Below, in pieces: positions 36,704 to 45,874 of a DNA stretch of 64,000 bases. The notes beneath the pieces were generated by a model. The model did not search any database. It had not been told where the DNA came from and saw only the letters and a list, made by a program, of their open reading frames with translations. Each line of letters starts with the position of its first letter. Within the stretch, counting starts at the first letter, position 1. A program made the translations under genes and the position numbers. Source of the DNA: Mesorhizobium ciceri WSM4083 (GTDB taxonomy: Bacteria; Pseudomonadota; Alphaproteobacteria; Rhizobiales; Rhizobiaceae); contig NZ_KI912610.1 of assembly GCF_000519305.1 (NCBI RefSeq), positions 591,949-655,948 on the forward strand, read 5' to 3'.

Positions 36704-37594
36704 TCACCGTTGATCCGACGTGCCCAGATGCGCCTTGAGCGCCATCTGGGCCAAGCTTGCCTGGCGATCACGATGGGTGATCATGGCGAAGTCGCGTTTC
36801 GGCAGTTGGAGCGGCACCGACCTCAGACTGCCTTCGGCCACGGCGCGTGCCACGACAAGTTCGGAAATGATGGTGGCGCCGGCCCCCGCCTCGACGGCCT
36901 GGCGAATAGCTTCATTGCTCGGCAGCACCAGGAATATCTGGAGGTCGGCGAGCGAAATCCCTTCGTGGCGCGCCAGATCCTCCAGCACCTCGCGCGTGCC
37001 GGAACCACCCTCACGGATGATCCAGCGCAGGCCCTTGATGTCAGGGCGGCCGGGCGCGACTTCGGGGATCTCCGGATGCGCGCTGGCAACCACCAGCATC
37101 AGCCTGTCGACGTCGACCTTGGTGCGGCGCAATATGTCGGACTCGGTGCGCCCCTCGACCAGGCCGAGATCGGCCGCGCCGTCGAGGACATTAGCCTCGA
37201 CCTGCCTGGTGTTGCCAATGGAGACGCTCAGCCTGACGGCCGGATAGGCTTCGTGGAAGGAAGCCAGCCGACGCGGCAGCCAGTAGCTGGCGATGGTCTG
37301 GCTGGCGGCGATCGAAAGGCTGCCGGTGACGGTCTGCGAGACATGCTCCAGCACATTGCGCGCGGCGGCGGCCCGTTCGAGCACGGCCTTGGCCTCCGGC
37401 AGGAAACGATGACCGGTCTGGGCAAGCTCGATGTTGCGGCCGACGCGGTTGAACAGATGCACGCCGTGCTGTTCTTCAAGCGCCCGGATGGCGGCCGATG
37501 CGGCCGACTGCGAAATGCCTAGCAGTTCCGCCGCCTTGGTCATGTGGCCGCGCTCCGCGACGGCGACGAAAATCCGCAACTGGTCCAGGGTCAT
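36704..37594 (-). CDS. LysR family transcriptional regulator
   Basis: A 296-residue LysR protein. The winged HTH is TLDQLRIFVAVAERGHMTKAAELLGISQSAASAAIRALEE (residues 2-41), followed by the ligand-binding domain. It lies divergently from the small ORF and molybdoenzyme operon, the usual arrangement for a LysR activator of that operon. The ligand is unknown; a sulfur compound is possible if the operon is soeABC. The ATG at 37594 is preferred over a TTG at 37612. Confidence 0.93.
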   Translation of the reverse strand: MTLDQLRIFVAVAERGHMTKAAELLGISQSAASAAIRALEEQHGVHLFNRVGRNIELAQTGHRFLPEAKAVLERAAAARNVLEHVSQTVTGSLSIAASQTIASYWLPRRLASFHEAYPAVRLSVSIGNTRQVEANVLDGAADLGLVEGRTESDILRRTKVDVDRLMLVVASAHPEIPEVAPGRPDIKGLRWIIREGGSGTREVLEDLARHEGISLADLQIFLVLPSNEAIRQAVEAGAGATIISELVVARAVAEGSLRSVPLQLPKRDFAMITHRDRQASLAQMALKAHLGTSDQR

Positions 37595-37717
37595 GTCTGC
37601 ATTAAGAACCAATATCGATCGAATTTACAAGAACAACTGATTAGACGGATCGATAGCTTTATTCTAAGTTTTTGAACGAAGTTAGAAAAAATTCGCCGAG
37701 AGATCGCAGAGAGCAGA

Positions 37718-37876
37718 ATGATCGGGCGGTTCAGATCCCTGCTTGCGCATTGGACCCGCGGCATAAGGCGGCGGCTGAACGGCGATCGCTACCACCCTGA
37801 AGAGCATTACATGCGCGGCCCCGGACCAAAGACGCGGGCCAAATCCATGAGCCGTACAGGCACCACCGGATCATGA
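37718..37876 (+). CDS. small basic protein encoded at the head of the molybdoenzyme operon
   Basis: A 52-codon reading frame, MIGRFRSLLAHW to TGTTGS, rich in arginine (TRGIRRRLNGDRYH). Its TGA (37874-37876) overlaps the ATG of the next gene (37873) as ATGA, the same coupling seen between soeA and soeB. An AGAG-type ribosome site lies upstream. It has no membrane segment and I recognise no family. It could be an assembly or maturation aid for the enzyme, or only a leader peptide for translational coupling. Existence as a gene is likely because of the overlap, but not proven. Confidence 0.5.
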   Translation: MIGRFRSLLAHWTRGIRRRLNGDRYHPEEHYMRGPGPKTRAKSMSRTGTTGS

Positions 37877-40803
37877 TGCAGGGACCGCCGCGCGGCGCGA
37901 ATTCGGCACCATCACAACGCCCGCTTGCCGACACGCGCGCGCCTGACGAAGGCGACGGCGTCGACACGTCGCCTGATGTTTCCGACAGCGTCGCCAAGAC
38001 GACCTGCTACATGTGCGCCTGCCGCTGCGGCATCGATGTGCACATCAAGGATGGCAAGGTCCGCTACATCAACGGCAACAAGGACCATCCGGTCAATCGC
38101 GGCGTGATCTGCGGCAAGGGCAGCTCTGGCATCATGCAGCATTACAGCCCGGCAAGGCTCAAGAAGCCATTGCTGCGCACCGGCCCGCGCGGCTCCGGCG
38201 AGTTCCGCGAGATCGAGTGGGAAGAGGCGTTTTCGATCGCGACGGAACGGCTCTCGGCCATCCGCCGGACCGCCCCCAGGAAACTGGCCTTCTTTACCGG
38301 CCGCGATCAATCCCAATCCTTGACCGGCTGGTGGGCAAGCCAGTTCGGCACCCCGAATTTCGCCGCCCATGGCGGCTTCTGTTCGGTCAACATGGCGGCG
38401 GGCGGCCTCTATACGATCGGCGGCTCCTTCTGGGAGTTCGGCGAGCCCGACTGGGACAACACCCGGTATTTCATGCTGTTCGGGGTTGCCGAAGACCATG
38501 ATTCCAACCCGATCAAGATCGGCCTCGGCAAACTCAAGGCGCGCGGCGCCAAGGTCGTCTCGATCAACCCGTGCCGCACCGGCTACAATGCCATTGCCGA
38601 CGACTGGATCGGCATCCGGCCCGGAACCGACGGCCTGTTCGTGTTCGCCCTCATCCACGAATTGCTCAAGGCCGGCCGCGTCGATCTCGATTATCTGCTG
38701 CGCTACACCAATGCCCATGTCCTCGTCGTGCAGGAGCCAGGTGCCGCCGACGACGGGCTGTTCGTGCGCAACGCCGACGGCAATCCGCTGTCCTGGGACA
38801 GGGTGGCGAAGAGACCGGTCAGCGCTACCGATGCCGATGCGAAGCCGGCGCTGACCGGCAGCTTCACGATCGGTGGGCGCCACTGCGTTCCGGTGTTCCA
38901 GTTGATCGCCGACCGCTACCTCGATGAGAGCTATGCGCCGGACGCGGTCGCCGAGCGCTGCGGCATTGCCGTCGATACGATCCGCAGGATCGCCGCCGAA
39001 CTTGCGCATGTCGCCTTCGAACAGACGATCGAACTGCCGATCGCCTGGACCGACTGGGCCGGGCGCCGGCATGAGACAATCAAGGGGCGACCCGTCTCGA
39101 TGCACGCCATGCGCGGCATCTCGGCCCATTCGAACGGCTTCCACACCTGCCGCGCCATCCATCTCCTCCAGGTCTTGCTGGGCACGGTGGATGTTCCCGG
39201 CGGTTTCCGTTTCAAGCCGCCCTACCCCCGCTCCGCTCCGCCCGGTCCCAAGCCAGCCGGCAAAACCGTCAAGCCGATGACGCCGCTTGACGGCATGCCA
39301 CTCGGTTTCGTCTGTGGGCCGGACGATTTGCTGGTCGATGAGGCCGGCACGCCGCTTCGCATCGACAAGGCCTATTCCTGGGACGCACCGCTGGCGGCAC
39401 ACGGCCTGATGCACACCGTCATCCGCAATGCCTGGGCCGGCGACCCGTACCCGATCGATACGCTGATGATGTATATGTCGAACATGGCGTGGAATTCCTC
39501 GATGAACACCGTCGAGACCATTGCCATGCTGACCGACAGCGACGAAGCGGGCAACTACAAGATCCCTTTCATCATCTATTCCGATGCCTATTATTCCGAG
39601 ACCGTGCCGTTCGCTGACCTCGTGCTGCCGGACACCACCTATCTCGAGCGCCATGACTGCATCAGCCTGCTCGATCGACCGATCAGCCATGCCGACGGAC
39701 CCGGCGACGCCATCCGCCATCCCGTCGTCGAGCCTGACCGCGACGTCCGGCCCTTCCAGTCGGCGCTGATCGAACTCGGCGCCCGGCTCGGCCTGCCCGG
39801 TTTCATCAACGACGATGGCTCAGCCAAATATGCCGACTATGCCGACTACATCGTCAACCATGAGCGCACGCCGGGCATCGGCCCGCTCGCCGGCTGGCGC
39901 GGCAAGGATGGGACCTCGACCGGCAGGGGCGAGGCCAATCCGGACCAGCTGCAGCGCTACATCGACAATGGCGGCTTCTGGCACCATGATTTTGCTGAGG
40001 ACCAGCGCTACTACAAGATGGCCAACCGCTCCTATCTCGATTTCGCGGTGCAGATGGGTTTTATTCCCAAGGCTGAGCCGATCGTCTTCCAGCTCTACTC
40101 GGAGCCTATGCAGCGCTTCCGCCTTGCCGCGCGTGGGCATGGCCCTGTCTTGCCACCAAAGGGTGACCGCGAGCGCATCGAGACCTACATGGACCCGCTG
40201 CCGTTCTGGCACATGCCCTTCGAGGAAGCGGTCGTCGACCTTGGAAAATATCCGCTGCATGCGCTGACGCAGCGGCCGATGCACATGTACCATTCCTGGG
40301 GCTCGCAGAATGCGTGGCTGAGGCAGATCACCAGCCAGAACCGGCTGTTCGTGCATCACCGGACGGCAGCCGGTCTCGGCCTTGTCGATGATGACTGGGT
40401 GTGGATCGAAAGCATCAACGGCAGGGTGAAGGGGCAGATCAAGCTGATCGACGGGGTGAACGAAAGCACGGTCTGGACCTGGAACGCCATCGGCAAAAGG
40501 CGCGGGAGTTGGGGGCTGAAGGACAATGCGGCCGAATCCAACCGTGGCTTCCTGCTCAACCATATCATCGGCGACCAGACCTCGGCTGACGCTCAGGGCA
40601 AGCGCTATTCGAACTCCGATCCGGTCACCGGCCAGGCGGCATGGTTCGATTTACGCGTGCGCATCGTCAAATGCGCGGCGGAAGAAGCCGGCTTCACCGA
40701 GCCGCAGTTCGAGCGTTTCCAGCAGCCACCGCATTTCGAACCCTCGCCCGACAGGCTGACTTTCGGTGCCGAATTCCGCCGGGCAAGAGAGGCGACTGAA
40801 TGA
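37873..40803 (+). CDS. soeA: molybdopterin oxidoreductase catalytic subunit, probable sulfite dehydrogenase SoeA
   Basis: A 976-residue DMSO-reductase-family enzyme. The N-terminal [4Fe-4S] ligands are C45, C48, C52 and C80 (TTCYMCACRCGID ... GVICGKG). C170 in AHGGFCSVNM is at the place of the molybdenum ligand. There is no Tat signal, so the subunit should face the cytoplasm. The CYMCACRCG signature, length and gene order with a four-cluster ferredoxin subunit and a DmsC-like anchor match SoeABC, which oxidises sulfite to sulfate and passes electrons to quinone. A formate- or thiosulfate/polysulfide-type enzyme is the main alternative. It overlaps soeB by ATGA. Confidence 0.7.
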   Translation: MMQGPPRGANSAPSQRPLADTRAPDEGDGVDTSPDVSDSVAKTTCYMCACRCGIDVHIKDGKVRYINGNKDHPVNRGVICGKGSSGIMQHYSPARLKKPLLRTGPRGSGEFREIEWEEAFSIATERLSAIRRTAPRKLAFFTGRDQSQSLTGWWASQFGTPNFAAHGGFCSVNMAAGGLYTIGGSFWEFGEPDWDNTRYFMLFGVAEDHDSNPIKIGLGKLKARGAKVVSINPCRTGYNAIADDWIGIRPGTDGLFVFALIHELLKAGRVDLDYLLRYTNAHVLVVQEPGAADDGLFVRNADGNPLSWDRVAKRPVSATDADAKPALTGSFTIGGRHCVPVFQLIADRYLDESYAPDAVAERCGIAVDTIRRIAAELAHVAFEQTIELPIAWTDWAGRRHETIKGRPVSMHAMRGISAHSNGFHTCRAIHLLQVLLGTVDVPGGFRFKPPYPRSAPPGPKPAGKTVKPMTPLDGMPLGFVCGPDDLLVDEAGTPLRIDKAYSWDAPLAAHGLMHTVIRNAWAGDPYPIDTLMMYMSNMAWNSSMNTVETIAMLTDSDEAGNYKIPFIIYSDAYYSETVPFADLVLPDTTYLERHDCISLLDRPISHADGPGDAIRHPVVEPDRDVRPFQSALIELGARLGLPGFINDDGSAKYADYADYIVNHERTPGIGPLAGWRGKDGTSTGRGEANPDQLQRYIDNGGFWHHDFAEDQRYYKMANRSYLDFAVQMGFIPKAEPIVFQLYSEPMQRFRLAARGHGPVLPPKGDRERIETYMDPLPFWHMPFEEAVVDLGKYPLHALTQRPMHMYHSWGSQNAWLRQITSQNRLFVHHRTAAGLGLVDDDWVWIESINGRVKGQIKLIDGVNESTVWTWNAIGKRRGSWGLKDNAAESNRGFLLNHIIGDQTSADAQGKRYSNSDPVTGQAAWFDLRVRIVKCAAEEAGFTEPQFERFQQPPHFEPSPDRLTFGAEFRRAREATE

Positions 40804-41534
40804 CCTGTCTGCCAAGTCAAAGCGGCAAGAAGCTCGGCCTCGTCATCGATCTCGATACATGCGTTGGCTGCCAGGCCTGTGTCACCGCCTGCAAGGAATG
40901 GAACACCGGCGGCCACATGGCGCCGCTGACCGACATCGATCCCTATGGCGGCCACGTCGACGGCGTCTGGTTCAACCGCGTGCACAGCTATGAGCACACC
41001 ACCGAGATGGGCGGTCGAACGGTGAACTTCCCGCGCTCCTGCCTGCATTGCGAAACGCCGGCGTGCGTCACCGTCTGCCCCACCGGTGCCTCCTACAAGC
41101 GGGCCTCGGACGGCATAGTGCTGATCGACGAGGACAAGTGCATCGGCTGCAAATTGTGCAGCTGGGCCTGCCCTTATGGCGCACGCGAATTCGACAGTGA
41201 TGTCGGGGTGATGAAGAAGTGCACGCTCTGCGTCGATCGCATCTACAATGACAATCTGGCCGAGGAAGACCGCGTGCCGGCCTGCGTCGCCGCTTGCCCG
41301 ACCAGTGCACGGCATTTCGGCGATCTCGGCGATCCTCAGTCGGCTGTCTCGCAACTGGTGGCGGAGCGTGGCGGCGTCGACCTGATGCCTGAACTCGGCT
41401 ATCGCCCGACCAACAAATACCTGCCGCCGCGCGCCCATACCAATCGCGCCGCATCGGTGGCAGCACCCGCACTCGAACCGGTGCGGGCCGAAGGCGGTTT
41501 CCTCGGCTGGGTCGACCGCATGCTTTCGAACTAG
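40800..41534 (+). CDS. soeB: four-cluster iron-sulfur subunit, probable SoeB
   Basis: The 244-residue ferredoxin-like subunit has four cysteine groups for four [4Fe-4S] clusters: CVGCQACVTACKEW, CLHCETPACVTVCP, CIGCKLCSWACPYGA and CTLC ... PACVAACP. This is the DmsB/NrfC/PsrB type of electron-transfer subunit. It should carry electrons from the molybdenum subunit to the membrane anchor. The ATG at 40800 overlaps the upstream stop by four bases, and the anchor gene starts three bases after its own stop. Confidence 0.85.
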   Translation: MTCLPSQSGKKLGLVIDLDTCVGCQACVTACKEWNTGGHMAPLTDIDPYGGHVDGVWFNRVHSYEHTTEMGGRTVNFPRSCLHCETPACVTVCPTGASYKRASDGIVLIDEDKCIGCKLCSWACPYGAREFDSDVGVMKKCTLCVDRIYNDNLAEEDRVPACVAACPTSARHFGDLGDPQSAVSQLVAERGGVDLMPELGYRPTNKYLPPRAHTNRAASVAAPALEPVRAEGGFLGWVDRMLSN

Positions 41535-41537
41535 CCC

Positions 41538-42473
41538 ATGCATCCAGCCTTCTCCGTGGTCTTCTTCACCACCGCCACCGGCGCCGGCTACGGCCTGCTG
41601 GCGCTGCTTGGCGTGCTCGGAGGATTCCAGATCATCCCACCCGATTTCTGGCTGGGCTTCATCGGCATGGGACTGGCATTCGGCCTGATCATGGCCGGGT
41701 TGTTGTCCTCAACGGGTCATCTCGGCCGCCCCGAACGCGCCTGGCGGGCGTTCTCGCAATGGCGCAGTTCATGGCTGTCGCGCGAAGGCGTCGCCTCGGT
41801 CACTACTTTTATCCCGGCTGGACTGTTCGGCATCGGCTGGGTCTTCTTTGGCCGCAGCGGCGGTTGGGTGACGGTAGCCGGATTGCTGACGGCCTGTGGT
41901 GCCGTCATCACCGTCTGCACCACAGGCATGATCTACGCGTCGCTGAAGCCGATCGCCCAATGGCACAGCCGTTTCACGCTGCCCGGCTATCTCATTTTTT
42001 CGGCGATGACCGGCAGCGTGTTGCTGAACGCGCTGCTGCAGGGCTTTGCGCTTGGTTCGAAGGTGCAGTTGGCGGCTTGCCTGCTGCTGACCTTGTTCGG
42101 CTGGGGCTGGAAAGTGGCGACCTGGCGCTACAACGACCGATTGGAGATCGCGACCACCGCCAACACCGCAACCGGGTTGGCCGGCGGTACAGTGCGGTCG
42201 CTGGAATGGCCGCATACCGAGGAAAATTATCTGCTCAAGGAAATGGGTTTCCGCATCGCGCGCAAGCACAGCGCGCGGCTGCGCCAGATCACCCAGCTTC
42301 TGGCCTTCGTGTTGCCCTTGGGGCTGCTCGCCATTGTGTCCGCCCTGTCATGGCCGCTGGCAGCGTTGCTGTCGATACTTGCTGCTGCAATCCAGTTCGC
42401 CGGCATGCTGGTCGAACGTTGGCTGTTCTTCGCCGAGGCAAAGCACACGGTTACGCTCTACTACGGCAGGTAG
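41538..42473 (+). CDS. soeC: DmsC-like membrane anchor, probable SoeC
   Basis: A 311-residue protein with about eight membrane helices, beginning MHPAFSVVFFTTATGAGYGLLALLG. HLGRPERAWRAFSQWRSSWLSREG and the later ENYLLKEMGFRIARKHSARLR are typical of DmsC/SoeC anchors. It would hold the two catalytic subunits on the cytoplasmic side and reduce quinone. It closes the small-ORF/soeA/soeB/soeC operon and converges on pdeM with six bases between the stops. Confidence 0.85.
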   Translation: MHPAFSVVFFTTATGAGYGLLALLGVLGGFQIIPPDFWLGFIGMGLAFGLIMAGLLSSTGHLGRPERAWRAFSQWRSSWLSREGVASVTTFIPAGLFGIGWVFFGRSGGWVTVAGLLTACGAVITVCTTGMIYASLKPIAQWHSRFTLPGYLIFSAMTGSVLLNALLQGFALGSKVQLAACLLLTLFGWGWKVATWRYNDRLEIATTANTATGLAGGTVRSLEWPHTEENYLLKEMGFRIARKHSARLRQITQLLAFVLPLGLLAIVSALSWPLAALLSILAAAIQFAGMLVERWLFFAEAKHTVTLYYGR

Positions 42474-42479
42474 AGCTGT

Positions 42480-43196
42480 TTAGCCCGGCCGCAGCATCGA
42501 GCCGGAAATGGCAAAGATGCGTTGGGCGCCCAGCATATAAGCCATCAGCGTGTCCAGCCGGAACAGCCCGGCATAGGCGCGGTCGAGAACGTTGAGCGAA
42601 CCGGTATAGGCGCCGAAGGCTGGCATGATCATGCGACCGCCGTCGCCGGCAAAGCAGCGGCGCCTCACCGAGCGTCCCTGCTGGACTATGCGGGCGCAGG
42701 GATGCAGATGGCCCGCTATTTCTCCTTCGACGCGCTGCTTCGACGGCTCATGCCGGAACAGCAGCGAGCCTATAGCAAGTTCACGCACCGTTTCGCCGGG
42801 CAGATCGGCTGGCGCTTCCGGGTCATGGTTGCCGGCGACCCAGAACCAGTCTCGGCCTGCCATCAGCGTTTCCAGCCGTTCGCGGAAGCTTGCATGCATA
42901 CGCTGGGCGCCACCGCCATCGTGAAAGCTGTCGCCCAGGCTGATGACGATCGACGGCTGGTAGTCTGATATCACGGCCTGAAGCCGCAGCAAGGTCGCGC
43001 CGGTGTCGTAGGGCGGAATCAGCGTGCCGCGGCGTGCCAGCGACGAGCCCTTTTCCAGATGCAGATCGGACACGGCCAAAAGCCGCAGATCCGGAAAATA
43101 AAGCACGCCGCGCGGGTCGCAGACGGCGCGCTCGCCTGATATGCCGACAAGGTCGGCCTCGGCGATCAGCGATGTGCGCGCCAGCGAAAAATTCAT
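42480..43196 (-). CDS. pdeM: ligase-associated DNA damage response endonuclease PdeM
   Basis: A 238-residue calcineurin-like metallophosphoesterase. Metal-ligand motifs are AVSDLHLEKG (near residue 42), SLGDSFHDGG (near 86) and VAGNHDPE (near 118), with later GEIAGHLHP. The family (TIGR04123) occurs with an ATP-dependent ligase, an exonuclease and a DEXH helicase in a predicted DNA-repair set. Here the ATG overlaps the helicase stop as ATGA, so the two are translationally coupled, but neither ligase nor exonuclease is in the window. Confidence 0.9.
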   Translation of the reverse strand: MNFSLARTSLIAEADLVGISGERAVCDPRGVLYFPDLRLLAVSDLHLEKGSSLARRGTLIPPYDTGATLLRLQAVISDYQPSIVISLGDSFHDGGGAQRMHASFRERLETLMAGRDWFWVAGNHDPEAPADLPGETVRELAIGSLLFRHEPSKQRVEGEIAGHLHPCARIVQQGRSVRRRCFAGDGGRMIMPAFGAYTGSLNVLDRAYAGLFRLDTLMAYMLGAQRIFAISGSMLRPG

Positions 43197-45742
43197 TCCT
43201 CAGCCATTCCCGGCCCCATGGCCTCCTCGACCAATGTCGCCGCATCCATCAAAAGCGTTTCATCGGCTTCGCCATTGACGGGCATCTTGCCGATCTCGAG
43301 CATGATGGGCACGGCGAGCGGCGATATCTGTTCGAGTGCCTTATGCACGATTCGACCCTGGATGCGCGAGAGCATGTCGGCAAGTCTGCTGACATCGAGC
43401 AGGCCGGTGGCCGCGTCGGCACGCGTCGCCTGCAGCAGGATGTGGTCCGGTTCATGGCTGCGCAGCACGTCATAGATCAGGTCTGTCGAGACCGTGACCT
43501 GGCGACCGCTCTTTTCCTGGCCCGGATGGCGTTTCTCGATCAGCCCTGAAATCAGCGCGCAATTGCGGAAGGTACGCTTGAGAAGCCAGCTGTCGGCCAG
43601 CCAGGCTTCGAGGTCGTCTCCCAGCATGTCCTGGTCAAAAAGTGCGCCAAGCGAAGGCTTCCTGGCTTTGAACATCGCGCTCATGTCGCCCAGTGACCAT
43701 ATCGCCAAGGCATAGTCGGTGGCGACGAAGCCGAGCGGCCTGGCTCCTGCCCTGTCGAGGCGGCGGGTGAGCAGCATGCCGAGCGTCTGGTGCGCCAGCC
43801 TGCCCTCGAACGGATAAGCCACCAGATAGTGGCGGTTGCCTCGTGGAAAGGTCTCGATCAGCAGGTCGTCACGCTTGGGCAGCACCGATTTGTCGGCCTG
43901 GAACCGCAGCCAGTCGGCGACCTGCTCGGGCAGCTTTTTCCATCGCTGCGGGTCATCGAGCATGATGCGGACCTGTTCGGCGAGATAGGTCGAAAGCGGA
44001 AACTTGCCTCCGCCATAGTAGGGCACCTTGGCATCGCTGCCGGGCGCGTTCGACACGAAGCATTCATTCTCGCGGATGCCTTCGAAGCGCAGCACCTTGC
44101 CGGCGAACATGAAGGTGTCGCCATGCGTCAACGTTTCGAGGAAGGCCTCCTCGATCTTGCCGAGAACCCGGCCGCCACGCGAAGCCACGCCTTTGCCACC
44201 GGCCTTGATATAGCGCACATTCAGCGCCGGCACCTCGATGATGGTGCCGACATTCAACCTGTATTGTTGGGCGACGCGCGGATTGGACACCCGCCAGAAC
44301 CCATCCTTGTTCAGGCGTATGCGGGCGTAGCGCTCGTAATTCTTCAGCGCATAGCCGCCGGTGGCGACGAAATCGATGACGCGATCGAATGTCGGCCGGT
44401 CGAGGCCGGCATAGGGTGCTGCGGTTCGCACTTCGTTGAACAGGTCATCGGCACGGAATGGCGCGCCGCAGGCGCAGCCGAGCACATGCTGGGCCAGCAC
44501 ATCGAGCCCGCCATCGATCAAGGGGGGCGTGTCTTGCGCGCCGAGATAGTTGGCGTCGAGGGCGGCCCGGCATTCCAGCACCTCGAAGCGATTGGCGGGA
44601 ATGAGGATCGCCTTGGACGGCTCGTCCATGCGGTGGTTGGCGCGGCCGATGCGCTGCGCCAGCCGGCTCGCCCCCTTCGGCGCGCCGACATGCACGACCA
44701 GATCGACATCGCCCCAGTCGATGCCGAGGTCTAGCGTCGAGGTGGCGACGATGGCGCGCAGTGCGTTTTCCCCCATCGCCTTTTCCACGCGCCGGCGCTG
44801 GGCGACGTCGAGCGAACCGTGATGCAGCGCGATCGGCAACGTATCCTCGTTGACCCGCCACAATTCCTGGAACAGCAGCTCCGCCTGGCTGCGCGTGTTG
44901 ACGAACAGCAGGGTGGTCTTGTGGCGCTTGATCTCGCGATAGATTTCCGGCGTGGCGTAGCGCGCCGAATGTCCGGCCCATGGCACCCGCTCTTCGGAAT
45001 CGAGGATGGAAATCTCCGGTTTGGCGCCGCCGGTGACGACGATCAGTTCGGCCATGTCGCTGCCTGTCGAACCCTTGGGTGGATTCTGGCTGACCAGCCA
45101 GCGCCGCAACTCGTCCGGTTCGGCTACCGTCGCCGACAGGCCGATCGTCTGCAGCGCGGGGACAAAGCTGCGCAGCCGTGCCAGGCCGAGCGCCAGCAGA
45201 TGCCCGCGTTTCGACGTCACCAGCGAGTGCAGTTCGTCGAGCACGACGTAGCGCAGATCCTCGAAGAAACGTTTTGCATCGCCGGCCGCAATCAGCAGCG
45301 CCAGTTGCTCAGGGGTGGTCAGCAGGATGCCGGGCGGCACCAGCTTCTGGCGCTGGCGCTTGTGGGCGGGGGTGTCGCCGGTGCGCGTCTCGATGGTGAC
45401 GGGCAGGCCGATCTCTTCCACCGGCTTGCCGAGATTGCGCTCGATATCGACGGCAAGCGCCTTTAGCGGTGAGATGTAGAGCGTGTGGATACCGCGGCGC
45501 GCCTGGCCCGGCTTTCTCTTGGGCCGGTTGGCCAGTTCGGTGAGCGAAGGCAGGAACCCGGCCAGCGTCTTGCCGGCGCCGGTCGGCGCAATCAGCAGGA
45601 CTGATTGCCCGGCCTGGGCCTTCGCCAGAAGTTCGATCTGATGGGCGCGCGGCGACCAGCCTTTCTCGCCAAACCATCTGAGGAATGGTTCGGGCAGGGC
45701 CACGGCGGCATTCTGTTCGGCAAGGCGCGGCTCAACTGTCAC
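43193..45742 (-). CDS. ligase-associated DNA damage response DEXH-box helicase (Lhr-like)
   Basis: An 849-residue SF2 helicase. Walker A is IAPTGAGKTL (residues 51-60), the DEXH box is VLDELHSL (near 168), and motif III is LSATVAEP. The second RecA domain has ALHHGSLDVAQRRRVEKAM and QRIGRANHR. The long C-terminal region with winged-helix and DUF4175-type parts is that of Lhr-family proteins. It belongs to the TIGR04121 family that works with PdeM. A helicase-nuclease pair acting on damaged DNA is the likely role. It begins at the ATG at 45742 (MTVEPRLAEQ). Confidence 0.92.
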   Translation of the reverse strand: MTVEPRLAEQNAAVALPEPFLRWFGEKGWSPRAHQIELLAKAQAGQSVLLIAPTGAGKTLAGFLPSLTELANRPKRKPGQARRGIHTLYISPLKALAVDIERNLGKPVEEIGLPVTIETRTGDTPAHKRQRQKLVPPGILLTTPEQLALLIAAGDAKRFFEDLRYVVLDELHSLVTSKRGHLLALGLARLRSFVPALQTIGLSATVAEPDELRRWLVSQNPPKGSTGSDMAELIVVTGGAKPEISILDSEERVPWAGHSARYATPEIYREIKRHKTTLLFVNTRSQAELLFQELWRVNEDTLPIALHHGSLDVAQRRRVEKAMGENALRAIVATSTLDLGIDWGDVDLVVHVGAPKGASRLAQRIGRANHRMDEPSKAILIPANRFEVLECRAALDANYLGAQDTPPLIDGGLDVLAQHVLGCACGAPFRADDLFNEVRTAAPYAGLDRPTFDRVIDFVATGGYALKNYERYARIRLNKDGFWRVSNPRVAQQYRLNVGTIIEVPALNVRYIKAGGKGVASRGGRVLGKIEEAFLETLTHGDTFMFAGKVLRFEGIRENECFVSNAPGSDAKVPYYGGGKFPLSTYLAEQVRIMLDDPQRWKKLPEQVADWLRFQADKSVLPKRDDLLIETFPRGNRHYLVAYPFEGRLAHQTLGMLLTRRLDRAGARPLGFVATDYALAIWSLGDMSAMFKARKPSLGALFDQDMLGDDLEAWLADSWLLKRTFRNCALISGLIEKRHPGQEKSGRQVTVSTDLIYDVLRSHEPDHILLQATRADAATGLLDVSRLADMLSRIQGRIVHKALEQISPLAVPIMLEIGKMPVNGEADETLLMDAATLVEEAMGPGMAEE

Positions 45743-45813
45743 CCGCCAGAGGTAGCGCGACGGCGCGCGAACGCCAAGGAAAATCGGAACAAAAGGTGAT
45801 CGAGGTGAGCTTT

Positions 45814-45866
45814 CCTCGCCCCGTTTATCGGGAGAGGATGCCGGCTCCCCGTGAACGGGGCGAAGG
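45814..45866. repeat. RIME-like repeat
   Basis: CCTCGCCCCG-TTTAT-CGGGAGAGG followed by GCTCCCCGT-GA-ACGGGGCGAAGG. It fills most of the 132-bp gap between the helicase start and the NlpC/P60 stop, downstream of the NlpC gene. Confidence 0.55.
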
Positions 45867-45874
45867 AAGAGAGG

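Noticed and set aside
37912-39720. 602-codon minus-strand open frame opposite soeA
   Set aside because: Antisense shadow of an unmistakable molybdoenzyme, with no recognisable domain or ribosome site.
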